This document shows, piece by piece, positions 32,800 through 46,900 of a DNA stretch of 64,000 nucleotides (position 1 is the first letter of the stretch; the number at the start of each line of letters is the position of its first letter). The notes under the pieces were generated by a model. It was not told the DNA's origin. It was given only the letters and a program-made list of their open reading frames with translations, and searched no databases. Source of the DNA: Dolomedes plantarius. Its lineage: Eukaryota; Arthropoda; Arachnida; Araneae; Dolomedidae. A program made the translations under genes and the position numbers. The stretch is from positions 51,937,033 through 52,001,032 of the forward strand of contig OU015500.1 of NCBI GenBank assembly GCA_907164885.2, written 5' to 3'.

Positions 32800-35700
32800 C
32801 CTTAAAATGTGTTTCTCGCGTGTCAGTACAAATATATCACTCAGGATGAAATCTTTATAAGCTTACACAATTATCATTATTTCGAAAAGGGAAAAATCAT
32901 CAAACTTTATCTATCAATCATCATCAAAACAATAAGTGTCCTTTGTGTAAATACCACTTGAAAGAAAAATCGATGTATCGAAGTCCTTAAAAAAATTCCT
33001 AACCTTTAATCATATTTTAGTGTTTTTGTACCATTTCTGTATGGTATATAAAATTCATTTATCTTATTTATAATTAAAATTTATAAGACAAATTACCACA
33101 CTAAATCTCTCTTCCAAACTTTTGATATCAATCAAAATTAGGATTACTTTCTGCGGGGTAAATTGCTCCCATAAACGCAGAAATTTTGTCTCGTCGCAGC
33201 TAAAATTTTCTTCTGCTTTTCAGTATTATGAAAACATAAAGGAAAAATAAATCAAAAGAAATTATTTCGACCGTAATTTTTTTTCCATATTTAAAATATT
33301 AATTTTGCATGCAGTTAAAAAGTAAGTTAAGATAACAACAGTATAAAATCTTGAATTATAAATAGTTATTATTAGTGATTTCGCTAAAAAGATTATAGTT
33401 ATAAAATTATCTATCTGTTTAGTTAGATATGGGGATGGATAATTTGTAATTTATATATAATTTATTTTAATGAATGAAATCATCACTTAAAATACTTTAA
33501 AATACAAATTTATCTAAAAAATATCTAATCTATCCAATTTATATAAAAAATCGATACAAATCCCAAAGACTGCAAAAAGTTTTAAAAAATCATATTTTTT
33601 TACATTGTGTCTGTGTGATGATACTGACTGCATTAAAAAATTAATTAGAAACTTGAAATTTTTCAGTTTAAATTGTTAGGATAAATTTTCTATAATAAAA
33701 CGATGATTTGGGAAAATACATATGATAAGTTATTTCACTAAAAAGATTATAGTTAAAAAATTGCCCATCTTCTTACATTCTTATGAGGAAAAATTGTTTG
33801 CACCGCTTTTTTAAAAGTTTTTAAAATATACTTATTGTTGGAGAATGAATTTATCACTTAACAGAATTTAAAAGGCAAATTAATCTAAAAAAATCTAATC
33901 TATATAATTTATATTAAAAATCGATATAAATCACGAAGACTTAATAAAGTAAAATTGCACTTCTTTTTTTTTTACATTTTTGTGTCTTAGGGATGATACT
34001 GACTTCATTATATAAATTAATTGCATTATTCTGTTTAAATTATTGTGTTTAAGTGTTAGGGCAATTTTTTAGAGAATTTTTCGTTATGAACTCATTATGA
34101 AATTGCATTTGGCATATTATGTGCTAAAAAGCAAATCCCTTCCTTTTTTATTATTTTAAATTTTATAATGTAAGATAATATTTTCTTTTTAAGGAATTTT
34201 TAGAGGGGTAACGATGTCATTTCAAATTCGAAGATTCAACAATAGCAATTTTTTTAACAACACAAACCGTAGAATATAATGTTCCTGATTTTTTGCTAGT
34301 TTTATAGAGTTATAACAGTAAGTAATTATGCACTTGCACAAATTACTAAAAATTATATTATAAATGATATATTTTATTTTTATAGTTTCTCATATGGAAT
34401 GAAATTAGTCACAATAATTTTTAAATTATTAAATAGTTTATAATATTTTAAAGGTTACAACTTTTGAAATTGTTACTGCAGTTACAGGAAAAGATAGTTC
34501 CAATTACAGGAGATTAAACAGCAGATTAGATCCTACTGTACTTATCAATAATCCATTGAAAAACTGAAAACAACTTATGTTTTTTTATTAAAAATTTAAG
34601 AGTTTTGCTTGAAAAGAATATGTAACATACACACTGTACAGATTATCCAATTTGTAGTTAAATAGACGTTAGAGGTAGATAATAACTTGTCTAGATATGG
34701 GTTCATTTAATATTTCGTTTTCTAACAAAGCGATATTTAAACCCCTTGAGAAGGAAATTTCAAAAATAAATCTCTTCTCTTACGCATCAAATCCTGATAT
34801 GACATAAATTTTCAAAAGAGTCACTAGGGTATTAAAAAAAATCTCAAAAATTTCATTTATTATGAGACTAAAACCTCCTGTACATATTGGACAATTAAGA
34901 TAAATCTCTTGTTAACAGTTTATTGAAATTTTTCTCGCTTTCTTTTAAAGTAAATTCATCCTATTGTTCTCCTTAATAAAAACTAAAGCTTTTACAAATT
35001 AAATTAAGGAATAAAGTATGATAAATGCCCTCCAATACCAAAACGATATTCTACTGGGACGTTAGGATGTGCACGGAATCCCAGCTATCAGCTGCGTGCG
35101 ATTACTCTTCCTCTAATCTCCTCTGTATGCTTAGCTGAGCTTCTCTGCCCTGACTGTTTTCATGCAAATTCCTAGACCATTATAACACTCGACTCGCCTC
35201 AAAAATTACTTACAAAAGCAGTCCATTAAAAATAGGGAAAAGCATTCAGGGAAGCAAACTACATAAGCTCAAAAGTCTTTTATTAGAAGTTATAGTTTTT
35301 ATTTTATACTATGCATCAAAGATTACTTTTTTTATTTACTTGGGCACTTTTTTTTCTATGTTTCGGAATTTCTTGATAAGAGTTCTTTGAAGTTTTTCAG
35401 AGTAATTTATGAAGGATAAAGCTTATTTACTACGGAATCGATAAGATTATGCAGTGCAATAGAGCTCCGGGTGAAAGTTAAATAGCTGCAGATAAGAAAC
35501 TGAGAATTTATTTGATACTAGAAAATTTAGAAAGAAAGTAATTTGGTAAAATTATCGGTGCAGAATGATGTATTTGGTACTGTCTGTAATTAAACAGTAT
35601 AAGTTGTATAAAAATATGCCTAATGCTATAAAGATTCATTTATTTTACAATGCACAAATATATAATTAATATTTATCAAATCTTACCGTAATTTTTCAGC

Positions 35701-35880
35701 ATCTACATGCCTTTGGATGGAGAAAAACAGTAAAATTTTGATTTATCTTTCAATTATAATCTTCTGTTCTTAACCTTTAGCTTACGGGGCCCATTTTTCC
35801 AACTCCCTCTATAATTTTTCCCCTTTTCCCATTCAAAGGGGGTAGAACGGGAAATTTCACACCCCCTTTGTAAGAACGGT
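32800..35880. other. AT-rich DNA with an old tandem duplication
   Basis: No coding signal. About 33370-33720 and 33721-34090 are diverged copies (shared CACTAAAAAGATTATAGTTA-like and TCTAATCTAT...AATTTATA segments). 35000-35400 is related to 38530-38890. Confidence 0.55.
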
Positions 35881-35892
35881 CATTATGGGGGT

Positions 35893-35895
<3 letters not shown>

Positions 35896-35974
<79 letters not shown>
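35896..35974. repeat. (TA)n microsatellite
   Basis: Abuts the 5' break of the LINE fragment that follows. Confidence 0.95.
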
Positions 35975-35976
<2 letters not shown>

Positions 35977-37190
35977 CCTGACAGAAAATAAACCTATCCA
36001 AGATATTATGAAGGAGAGGGCTTTGGTCCTCTATGAAAAGCTTCTGAGAATCGATGACTCCTACTAGAGGGACTATGTGGTCAAGACTAGACAACTTAAA
36101 ACCCTAAATTGATTTATCCAGAAAGTTCTAGACATTAGAAAGGATATTGTTCTCTCGGGTCATGTTCAACTTTTTATGAAACATAGAAACCCCTTGGAAA
36201 TAACTAATGTCGAAACAAAATTGGATCTAGTTGAAACCATCTATAGGAAAAGAGATGTCGCACCAAGTATCCTAAGAAGTCTTACCCTGAGACCATTGCG
36301 GTTAGATACCCACCTGAACAATGGCTGCACATTTTTACTGATGGATCTCAATTTGACTGCTATTTTAATGTAGGTTTTAATGTAGGTTTAATCTGGTGTC
36401 TTTTCGAACCTTTTTCCTTTCTACGCCCCATCAGGCTGCATTGGTACAGCCTTCGATGGTGAAGTGGTTGCCTTACAGCAGCTGCTGGCTCTTCAACACA
36501 AATTTGAAAATGTAGTCCTCTTTTCGGACTCATAGGCAGCCATTCATTTAATTAGCTCTGTTGAACTCCCCCTGACACCTGAGGTTTCTCGATGTCAAGA
36601 GCTTTTGAGAAGTTTGAATTTGAGGGGAAAACGAATCGTCCTCCAATGGGTGCCTGTTCATTGTGGTGTCTGGGGAAAAGAACAAGCAGATTCCCTTGCA
36701 AAAAAGGGTGTGAATATACTACAACATCCAAATTCATCAACTTCCTTTTAGAAAATAAAACTGTTCCTGAAAATTCTCTGCAAAACTAACTCATTGCGGG
36801 ATCTTCAGACTCGCACAGCCCTAAAAAGTTGGGGGAGGGTAAGCCCTTCTTCAATTCCCGACAAACCTAGACGTGATGCAGTTGCGTCCTTCCGTTTATC
36901 TGCGGGCCATGAGTGTCTCTCTGCTCACCTACAACGTATAGGCCTTTCCACCACGCCTTTTTGTCCACTTTGTGATACTGGAGAATAGATGGACGGGGAC
37001 CACTTCCTTCGATGTGGGGCCCTCCGCGGACACACTGTGTTCTCAAGGTATTGGGATGCAAGAGAACTTTTAAGGCAATAACTTCGGTCTTATACCCTGT
37101 TTTCAGTTTCACCATCTCATGTACATGTCTATGTCTTTGTACTGTCATTTTATCTTTTTATATGTATTGGTATTTTGCCTTACCATTGGA

Positions 37191-37195
<5 letters not shown>
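35975..37195 (+). pseudogene. LINE (jockey/I-like) 3' end with RNase H
   Basis: 5'-truncated non-LTR retrotransposon. Shifted frames show the RNase H block FTDGSQFD (near 36335), AFDGEVVAL (near 36450), the LFSDS block (near 36520) and LQWVPVHCGVWGKEQADSLA (near 36635-36695). Then comes AVASFRLSAGHECL and a zinc-binding tail CPLCDTGE...DHFLRC (near 36965-37020). About 150 bp of 3' UTR follow and end in a (TA)n array, which may be the expanded LINE tail. Many stops and frameshifts. Confidence 0.75.

Positions 37196-37279
<84 letters not shown>
37194..37279. repeat. (TA)n microsatellite
   Basis: At the 3' end of the LINE fragment. Confidence 0.95.
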
Positions 37280-37282
<3 letters not shown>

Positions 37283-37507
37283 TCTTGGGCCGGTATTCTT
37301 GGGATACATGCTACCCCCTCCCCCACACACCGTAAGGATAGGGTAAATATTCTGTAAGATCTGTTCCCCACGAGTTTATTCTCATAATTGAATCTTTATG
37401 TAGTTAGACTTTAGTAAGTATGGCTTTCATCAGTGTTTCTTCGCTTAAAAGCCTTAACACGAATCCAATCTTGCCATATAGCACTTTGAGAGAAGTAGCA
37501 GATATTT

Positions 37508-38110
37508 ATTATTTAAGTTTTATTAAAAATGTATTATTAACACTTTGACGCTATGCCCTTCATTGGACACAAAAGTGGAATATTATTGAAATCTAAAGCA
37601 TTACTCCATGAAGGGTTTTAATCACCAAACACACCCATATATCTAAAAGATCAGTTTTACTCCTATCTCTTCATGAATTCGGTCTGTAAAAATTTAGTTC
37701 ACATTGTGATACTCCTAGCCCCCCCCCCAAAAAAAGAAAATATAAAAATTTGCATTTATTCGATATTTAATAAACCGACTTTTGCATATAACTTCATAAT
37801 CTATTTATTTAAGTTTCATTATTTAAGTTTTATTCAAAAAGTATTATTAAAACTTCGACCCTCTGCCCTTGTTGGACACTAAGATGATATATTTTGGAAA
37901 TGCAAGCATTACTCCACGTAGGTTTTTAATCACAAAACACACCCATATATCTAAATGATCAGTTTTATTCCTTTCTCTTCATAACTTCGGGCTGTTAAAT
38001 TTAGTTCTCATCGTGATACTCTTAGACACCCTCCCCCCAAAAATAGCCATTAAAAATTTGCATTTATTCGATATTTAATAAACCTTCTTTTGCATATAAC
38101 TTCATAATAT
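37508..38110. repeat. Tandem duplication, about 310-bp unit
   Basis: Copy 1 about 37508-37817 and copy 2 about 37818-38110 share order and most bases (for example GCATTTATTCGATATTTAAT and CATATATCTAAA.GATCAG). No coding capacity. Confidence 0.8.
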
Positions 38111-38529
38111 GTTTTACATTGAAAAAAATCGAATTTCAACAATTATTAGAACAGAATATAATTCGAATGGGGCAGAAATAATTTTCAGAAATAATTCACA
38201 GAATTTTTTGGGTTTTAAAAAATGAAGTATATAAGTTATTCCAAAAATACTTAAAAAAATTAAGAACTAGGATAAATAATATTTTTTAAATTCAATTTTT
38301 ATTTTTCAAAAATTATGTTTAAATCATTGGAAAGTGATTTCCCGACATAATATCTCTTTCAGTCCATTAAATCTAATTTGGCCATGACGATTGAAATATC
38401 CTCTAACTTCTTAAACATTTATGCATCTCTGACACAATTAACATGTCCTGTCTGATACCAGTTTATTCATTTTTTTTACCTCATCCCTGTCTCTCAATGA
38501 AAAAGAAAATGTACAATTCCAAATTGAAA

Positions 38530-38890
38530 TAAGGATTAAAGTAAGATAAATTCCCTGCAATAGCAAAATGACGTTGTGATTGCATGTAAAGAATCACAAG
38601 AGCCCACTATTATATTTTCTATTCAATTAAACTTTTACTAATTTATTTTGCATGCTTTGCTGAACCTCTCTTCTCTAGCAGTTTCAATGCAAATTCAGAG
38701 ACGTAACAACACGAATCGACTGAAAAACTGTAAACAAAAGAAAAGAACTTCATTAGAAAGAAGGAAAAAAACACGCATTCGAGGACACAAAATTCAATAG
38801 CTCAAAAGCCTTTAACCAGGAGTTGTAGTTTTTATTTTTTACCGTGCATTAAGGATTACCTTTTTCTTTGTTTGTATTTTCTAGAAAAAA
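38530..38890. repeat. Diverged copy of 35000-35400
   Basis: Both stretches share, in the same order, a TAAGATAAATnCCCTnCAATA-like start, ATGCAAATTC, CTCAAAAGnCTTT and GTAGTTTTTATTTT. The similarity is old. Confidence 0.5.
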
Positions 38891-38907
38891 AACTATAATA
38901 AAACTCA

Positions 38908-39760
38908 AGTTTATGAATTAATCGATGGAGAGTGCTTTGAATTGAAGATCTTTTGAAGTGTTTACTGGAATATAAATTTTATTTACTATTAAATCGATTA
39001 GAATTTTTTTTGTTCAATAATGCTTCAAGTTAAAATAATAGATAAGGATTGTGTAGTTTTTTTATGAATAGAAAAAAAAAATCACTTCAAATAGAATGTA
39101 AGACGGGTAGCCTGTGACTGACACTTTAATATTTATAGCTACTGTCAGATAAATTTAAAAAAAAATAATAAAATTCTGGTGCCATATTAAAAATCATTTC
39201 AAGATAAAGAAAAGATGTACAAATTGCTTTTCTATTGAACTGATTTGTGACTTCAACATTTATGCTGCAGGAAATAAAACTATTCCTCAAATAACAAATA
39301 AAAGATTTATTTTTAATGAAACTTTTCGTACAACTAAAGCATTGGAATAACATAATATTGCTTGGTAACTGAATTTACGTACTTTTTTTACGTTTTGATT
39401 ATAGGTAAGAAATTTGTTTTCTTAAAATGTAAGAAAATAGAGATTTTGAACTGAAAGGGGGAACTTAAGTTTATGAATTAATCTACGAAGATTCTTTGAA
39501 TTGAAGAATTTTTGGAGTGCTTACTGGAATATTAATTGTTTTTACTATGAAATCGCTCAGACTTTGCTATTCAATAAGGCTTCAAGTTAAAATAATAAGG
39601 ATTGTCTATATTTTTTTATGAAAAGATGAAGTCACTTGTATGTAATGCTAGTTGGATACATGTGACAGGCACTTTATTATTTAGAGCAGCTGTCTGAAAT
39701 ATTAAAAAATAGTAATATTGAACGACAGTGCCATATTAATAATTAGAATACTTATTTCCA
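38908..39760. repeat. Tandem duplication, unit about 557 bp
   Basis: AAGTTTATGAATTAATC starts both copies (38908 and about 39465). Following blocks recur in order, such as TTGAATTGAAGA, GCTTCAAGTTAAAATAATA and GTGCCATATTAA. Confidence 0.7.
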
Positions 39761-39885
39761 CGTGGTACTCTCCGGCAACGGTTATTTAGAAACGGAAAAA
39801 TGATCTACTGTTCTGGTATGAAAGAATTAATAAACATAATGTCTAATGAGGCCTTTTTAATAGTGTATTCCTTCCAGTTTCAACA

Positions 39886-40095
39886 AGGAAAGATTCGGCA
39901 GCAATGATCCGGTCTTTAAATGGCCACGACTGTTCAGCAAAGCATCTGATCCACTGGAAATTTCTGCAGATTCCTTTTTGCAATATTTGTAATAAACCAC
40001 AAGATATGGACATTTCTCAATTTCAGACCTGCGAGTTACTATCGGCTTGTGAACTCTGTAGCTGATACTGGGAGCCCAGAGGAATATCGAGCAAT
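39886..40095 (+). pseudogene. LINE C-terminal zinc-finger fragment
   Basis: One frame reads RKDSAAMIRSLNGHDCSAKH, then IPFCNICNKPQDMDISQF, ending near YWEPRGIS with one stop. It matches the GHDC...CPLCDTGEDMDG tail of the LINE family also seen at 35975-37195. Confidence 0.6.
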
Positions 40096-40099
40096 TAAG

Positions 40100-43000
40100 G
40101 TGACTGTCTATGTTGAAAATGTCATTTTTTGACTATTTTGGTCAATTTTATTTTTGCAAGAATCGTGTAATTCAGTCTTTTTTCTTTTCATAAGCGTTTC
40201 GATTTTCATTCTACATCAATTAGAAGCAGAATTATAGATCTTTTAAAAAAACATCGTCTGCTACAAAAATGAAGTGACAAACAACTTTGCCTTTTTCTCA
40301 GAATTATGTGTTTCAGCACAAATCTCTACGTTATCATGATATCTCAAATAATATTGCGTATAATTTGATAAAATTTTTAGGAAATGTTTTAGATGATATT
40401 GTTAATGAAAGGACACACAATAATTGATGTACAATAAATATTTTTTATTTTTATTTTGGGTGGTTTTTATAAGGAAAGGAATGACGAATTGGGGAAAATT
40501 TTCATATTGGAACATAAAATTGCCTGTATTATTTTTGCGTTTTAAAATTTCTCTTAGATCGAAGGTCATTTTGAAGATAACTGCCATATGTATCATGTGT
40601 GAGAAGGAAATTAAAATAGTAGCATTAAAATTTTTGGCAGAGTGATAAGCGCTTTAGGTAAATTTCATTAAAAATTACTTCAAATTAACCAATAAAAAAT
40701 ATATTATAGTATTTACAGGTAAGTTTTCGTTTATTTTTAATTTTTAAGTGCTATTTAACCATAAAACACCAAAAAATCCTTAAAATATTTTTTTTTAAAT
40801 TATCTGCGAACATAGGCAGTTCAGTATCCTTCATTGTTTTATACTTATATCATGTTTTGTCTTAGTTTTAATTTCGTATATTGCTTGCCATTGGAAATAA
40901 AAAAAGTACTAAAAATTATTTCAATTTAAGGTACATAAATGCAAATTTCTATTTTAACTAAGTGATTTGGTGTCCCCTTCGCTTATATACCGGGAAATAA
41001 AGCTGTTGCTGAAATAAAAAATAAAAGATTTATTTCCAGCACACTACAGGATGGATAAAATTGAATATTAATTGATAATTGAATTTACATACTTTATTAC
41101 TTTACGTTCTGATTACATGCTATGAAACTTTCGTTCTCGAAAATTAAGAAAGGAGTGAAATTAGTTGAAATAGAGAAATATGGTAATCGTTATCATGATA
41201 TATCAGAAACAAATATATTTAGTTTTTTTTAAGTTTATGATTTGTAAACCCTGTAACGCTACCTTTGATTAAAAGTCGTAAGAACTAGAGATTTGATTGA
41301 AGTAAGTTAAATGCAGTATTCAATATCTATGTTTGCTGTGTAAAGAGAATCAAGGCCAAAATCGTAGTTTTGAGAAAAACGTGATTGAAAAAAAAAACGG
41401 TTTTTGTGAAATCCGGTTTTTTTAAGTTTAATTTTTACATTTTTTAAGTAAATTTTCCATTTTATTTTTGTTGAGTAAAGAGTGTTAAGTCCTTGATCGG
41501 GACATAACCCCTTTAACACTAACATGTTTGTGTTTAGTTTCACATATCCCAAATTTTCCCTGATGAATAAAAATATTTAGGAGTGGAATTGGACTTTCTG
41601 TACCCTGCAGTAGCCCTTGATTTTTTAAACATGCCTGGTTTGATAACTCGTTTTAGCCCATTTTGGACTTAACACCCTTTGCACAGCGAACACAGATATT
41701 TCTTAGTAATTAGAATGGAATTCCGCATTCTACTTAAAATATGCATAGGGTAAGAAATTCCCATAGGATTAAATAATATGTTTGACTGAAATTGTTTTAT
41801 AGTATCGGGCCTTTCTTAAATATTACAGAAAATCAGCAATTCAAAACGGCCCCATCCCTGTCCCCCACTCTCTCTGACTTACATTTTATATTTTATCCTA
41901 AATCAATAAATCTCTCCTGAGAGTCAAAATTGGAAATTTTCACTTTTTAGACTGATGTGCCTCGTATATCCCCAATTCCTAAAACTTGATATTTCAATAA
42001 ATAGTACGGTGGCAGTTCTCCGATAGGAAGGCGTTACCGCAGATAGAGCTAGATTGAAATGGGGTACACAAAATACAGCACGTGCCTCATTCACATTGAT
42101 TTTGCACAAATGAAGCATAAAGCAATCTACCGCAAAATAGAGGGGGGGGGGTGAAGTTTCGTCTTGCAGATCTTTTTTTTTAACCTGTTGGGAATATTAA
42201 GTTGCGGTGACATGTTGTCAGTCCCCATTTACCGAGACATTGCTTGATTATTACAAGTATTTCAAGCAATATACGTATATTTACGTGCGGTGTTGCAACT
42301 TGTCGATAGTGTTTCATTTTTTTATAGCTATACAAGAACACAGAACATGGCACAAGTGTTGACTACTTTTCTGTATTTTTTCTTTTCATTATGAAGCGTA
42401 ATATAGTATCCCTTAGAAATGGTAAGGTACCCATAATCCCTAATGTATCCGGTACATTAGGGATGGGGAAATAAATTGATGTTTTATAGATCCATCCTAT
42501 TTCACATATTTAGTTAGCTTCTTGAGGTGACACACGGAATGCAGCTCCAATCTCATAGTCGTAGGCTATCAAGTTTGGTAGATATTTTAATAATCTACTT
42601 CATAAAAGGTGAACTTGAACAATCCTAGCTTCTAAATTTTTGGATGCCTCATGATGTGGCAACGGTTTGGAGGTTTTCTGTCAGTCAAGACAGAGATGAT
42701 GATAAATTGAGAAATTAAAATTTTTAAAAATGTTTCCATGTGAAATTTAATTATTTAGTTTGTTTGGAAAGCACTTTCTCGCTACTTCGTAAAGCTCTGA
42801 CATATTTTCTAAGTGAGACTTTCTTTTACGCGATCCCTCTCCACCACATATTTCTTTTCCTTTAATATGTTGTGAAAAATTATTTGTCATAGCTATTTAA
42901 GAAATTTCTGAATATTATTTTTGTGCGATTTTTTGTGTGGTTTTTTTTGTGCGGTCCCTATCCACCGCACAAAAACAGGTTTGACTGTAATTCATTCACG

Positions 43001-44425
43001 TAATATTACTTGTAAGGTATTATAAATGGTAACTTTTGTAGTATATGTATCATATTTGCGGACATTCCCGATAGGTAACATCGAATGGACTTTGGCTCCC
43101 ACGTTTTTTATGGAATTTGTAAATCTGTATCACAAAAGGATGATATGTCCTAACAATGACAACCCCTGAACAGGATATCCTATCTCATAATGTGTTGGAT
43201 ACATTGGATTGCGCTAATATTTCTAGGTATCCCTGCCACTAAAGACTACTATGAAAAACTCTACTCTCACAAGTCATGCCATTATCTTTCTGAACAAGGT
43301 TCATATTCTCTCTCGTCTTCAGAGAAACATAAAACCTAAGGTACAATTCCCAAAATTTTTTCGGATGCCACTATAATGACTCAATCACCATCAAAAGCAC
43401 TTATTTATGCTTTATCTTTCACTTACAGTAATTTAGTTGGAGTAGGAAATTTCGTCTTTCGAGTTAGATAAATTATCTAAAATATTTCTTAATCATCGCA
43501 AATGAGCTCCACATTCTTTACACTTGATTGAATTTGGAGGCAATACATCTAGAAAGTTATTTAATTTATCCAGTGTTTGGAATTCATATAATATAAACTC
43601 TGATATTCAACCGAGCTATTTTTAGAGCCGACTATCTTTTGCACTGTGGAACTCGTCTTTATTCTTAACCTACGGTAATGAAGTAGAAGGTCTAGAATTA
43701 CGACGTTTTTATCCTTTTAAAATAGCTATATCAGATAAATAGCATTTTATAAAGTCGTATGTAATTTCTTATGAATAATATTTCTTTTGAAAAAAAGTTT
43801 TTTAAATTTGCATTAAACGGACATTTTAAGCATAATTTTTATGTTCAATGAGCTAGAGATGGAGCCTCGTATAATCTATGATTCTGAGCACTGAATGAAC
43901 AAGGAGGTAATCTCTGTTATGTAAATTTCAAAACTATTTTTTGCTCATTTAGCAAATATTTTCTTCCATTACTATGTTGTGTTTTTTATATACAGAATAT
44001 AAATTTTTGAGATAAAAGCATAGTATGCTAATCTTGTTATCAAATGCATTTTCAAAAATAATCTTGAATTAAAATTTCCTATAAGGTTTCAGCAGAACCA
44101 TGGGTATAAGATCTTTTGCTATATAACTAATGGAATAATTCCTATCTTCCCGACTCATAGAGGAATTTCCATAGCTTGTATCATGAAAGGAAATAATTCA
44201 TTCACGTAATATTACTTGTAATCTATTATAAATGGTAATGTTTAACTTTCTAGGTATGCTGCAGAAGAAAACATTTATAAAATGTGAATTCGTTGTAAAG
44301 TTATGAAATATTCCATTTTATAGATTTTCTTTAAACTTCCAACTTTACTTTTAAATTAAAATTTTTTCTCTATTTATGATATTATAAATCAATACAGTAT
44401 TTTAATTAACCTAATTTAATTATCT
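40100..44425. other. AT-rich DNA, no gene recognised
   Basis: Holds a hairpin TTGTGCGGT/ACCGCACAA (about 42949-42974) beside a Tigger-like end (AGGTTTGACTG, ending near 42988). A 40-bp direct repeat begins ATTCATTCACGTAATATTAC at about 42990 and 44197. Confidence 0.45.
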
Positions 44426-44439
44426 CCATAAATGAAGGT

Positions 44440-44581
44440 GCTGGCATTCGATTCAGATCCTGTGGGTAAATGTCCCCCTGTTGGCATGAATGTTTGTAGC
44501 CGTTCAGAATCGGCTTTAAACCGTAGGTCCCGGTCTAATTAGTCCTCGAGTTGACCGTAGCGCTCCAAACCAACGCCAATG
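44440..44581 (+). repeat. Short retroposon (SINE fragment) with 14-bp target duplication
   Basis: Flanked by CCATAAATGAAGGT at 44426-44439 and 44582-44595. The first bases contain ATTCGATTCAGATCC, a weak B box, so this is probably a 5'-truncated SINE. Confidence 0.7.
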
Positions 44582-44832
44582 CCATAAATGAAGGTAATGC
44601 CGAATATAACCATTAAGATTGCAGTCATCAACTGCAAACTTATTAATTCTTCTTTATTAATTTGTGTTTGACAAAAACAACTGTTTCATTCGGCAGTTGA
44701 TATGCAAATTCCATTGAAGAAAGAGAAATAGAGAACTTGTAAGCGTAAGAGATAAATTATTAAAAGGTATTTTTACAAGCACATGGGTTTTAAAAAATGT
44801 TTATGGTCCGCCTTCTAAATATTACACTATAC

Positions 44833-46900
44833 CAGGGATGAGCAACACGCGGCCCGTTAAACATGTTTATGCGGCCCGCCAAGCATTTCTAAAATTGAAT
44901 TTATTTTATCGACTTTCTCCCATCGTATTGTTATAAAATTAATTATAATACAAAGGTAGTACATATTAAACCGAAACAGTTTTTTGTGACGAGTTACTCA
45001 CTTGTCGGCGACTTGTTCAAACATGCAATACGAACGCGCCGCGTCTGTGGTTGTTTGTGTTTGCTTCTGTCACACTATCAGTCAGACTGGTAAGCTGTTA
45101 ACTAGCAATTTTAGCAATTCTTGTGTTTCTTGAAAGGCGTGAGTGCAATATTAGTGCAATCCATAATAGCATGTCGGAAAAGCAAACAAAAAAAAAACGG
45201 AAGGTTGCGGATGAGCACAGGCATTTCTAAGAAAAGTGGAAATTTGATTATTTTTCCACTTTCGTCAACGATAACGCTGTATGCTTAATATGCTCAGAGA
45301 CTGTGTCGACCTTAAAAGAATATAACACAAAAAGGCATTACGATACAAAACATGAACAACAATATAAAAACTTAACAGGACAACTCCGGATAGATAAGTT
45401 TAATCAAGTGGAGAAAAACTTGGGAAACCAACAGGCTATTTTTAAAAATCAAGCTATTTTATCAAATTCGGCAGTGAAGGCTAGTTTTGTTGTCAGTCAA
45501 ATACTGGCAAAAAAATGAAACCCTTTGCGGATGGAGAGATGATAAAAGAATGTCTGACTGTTGTTGCAGAAATAGCATTTCCTGATAAAATAATTATTAT
45601 TTCAAACATTAGTTTATCAAGATTCACCATTGCAAGGAGAATTGAAGACTTGTCCGAGAACATAGCAACAACGCTTCGTGAACGCATTGCAAAATTCGAA
45701 TACTGTTCTTTGGCACATGATGAGAGTTGCGATATTAGCGATACAGCACAACTTGCTATATTTTTACGTGTTATTGACACCAAATTTAATATTACCGAAG
45801 AATTGTGTTCAATGATTCCAATGCAAGGGACTACAACTGGCAAAAACCTGTACGATGAACTAAAGTCTGTGTTGGAAAATTTTTCAATTTCATTAGAAAA
45901 GATTATTGGTATATCGACAGATGTAGAACGCAATGTCAAGCATGAAGGTAGGAGTATCGGGAAGGCTATTTCAAGACATTAAGAAGGTCACAGGAAGGGA
46001 GATGTTCGTTAACCACTGCATGATTCACCAGGAAAATTTGTGCGAGAAAAGATTGAGTTTGCCAAATGTCACAGTACCAATAATTAAACTAATAAATTTT
46101 ATAAAGTCGCGGGCGTTAAATCACCGTGAATTTAAAGAATTCATGAAAGATTTAGAAACTGAATATGGCGACGTGGTTTTTAATACCGAAGTACGTTGGC
46201 TTAGTAGAGGTGCAATGCTAAAAAGAGTATACAACTTAAAAAGCAAAATACAATTGTTCGTGGATATGAAGGGATATGCCTTTCCTCATTTTGGTAATAA
46301 AGAATGAATGTGCGATTTTGGGTTTCTTATCGACATGACTCAACATCTCAATGATCTTAATGTGGAACTTCAAGGCAAAGGACATTTTATTCACAATTTG
46401 TATGATAAAATTCAGGGCTTTGAGTGCAAATTAAAATTGTGGAAACAGCATCTTTTGCAGAACAATGTGTCTCACTTTCCACATTTAGAAAAAGAAAACG
46501 CTTCTACTTCTCAAAAATATTCACAATATATAGACATTTTAATCAACGAATTTCAATTACGATTCCAAATGTTCAAAGCTGAGAAGACAGCGGTTTCCAT
46601 GAAAATGTTTTCCTCGCCATTTAATATGGATGTGGATACAGTTCCCGAAGACTTTCAAATGGACGTGATTGACATGCAGAATAATACCGATTTAAAAAAT
46701 GTATTTTTCTCAGTAAACATCGAAAATTTTTATAAATAGTATGTGAGCCCTGAGAAATTTCCGCTTTGGACGAAAAATGCAAAGCAAATGATGTCTTTGT
46801 TCGGAAGTACGTATGTTTGCGAACAATTATTTTCAACCATCTTTTAGAATCTCAATTATTATTGTCATCCTCGTGTCTTAAATTTCATCGCCCAAACTTT
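44833..46900 (+). mobile_element. hAT transposon, decayed
   Basis: The left end CAGGGATGAGCAACACGCGG is a classic hAT terminus. The transposase pseudogene follows. No matching right end was found before the Tigger element at 47163, so it is probably 3'-truncated. Confidence 0.7.
45171..46860 (+). pseudogene. hAT transposase, BED-finger type (GTF2IRD2-like family)
   Basis: Starts MSEKQTKKKRKVADEHRHF, then a stop (45228-45230), then a BED-type zinc finger (CLICSETVSTLKEYNTKRHY...H). The core follows in shifted frames: CSLAHDESCDISDTAQLAIF (catalytic Asp region), IIGISTDVERN, NHCMIHQENLC, INFIKSRALNHREFKEF, TEVRWLSRGAMLKRV and LIDMTQHLNDLNVELQGK. The C-terminal dimerisation part is LWTKNAKQMMSLFGSTYVCE after another stop. 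Damage includes frameshifts at about 45515 (in an A run) and 45950, and in-frame stops at 46305 and 46737. Domain order and motifs match hAT transposases of the type domesticated as GTF2IRD2 and relatives in vertebrates. Confidence 0.8.
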
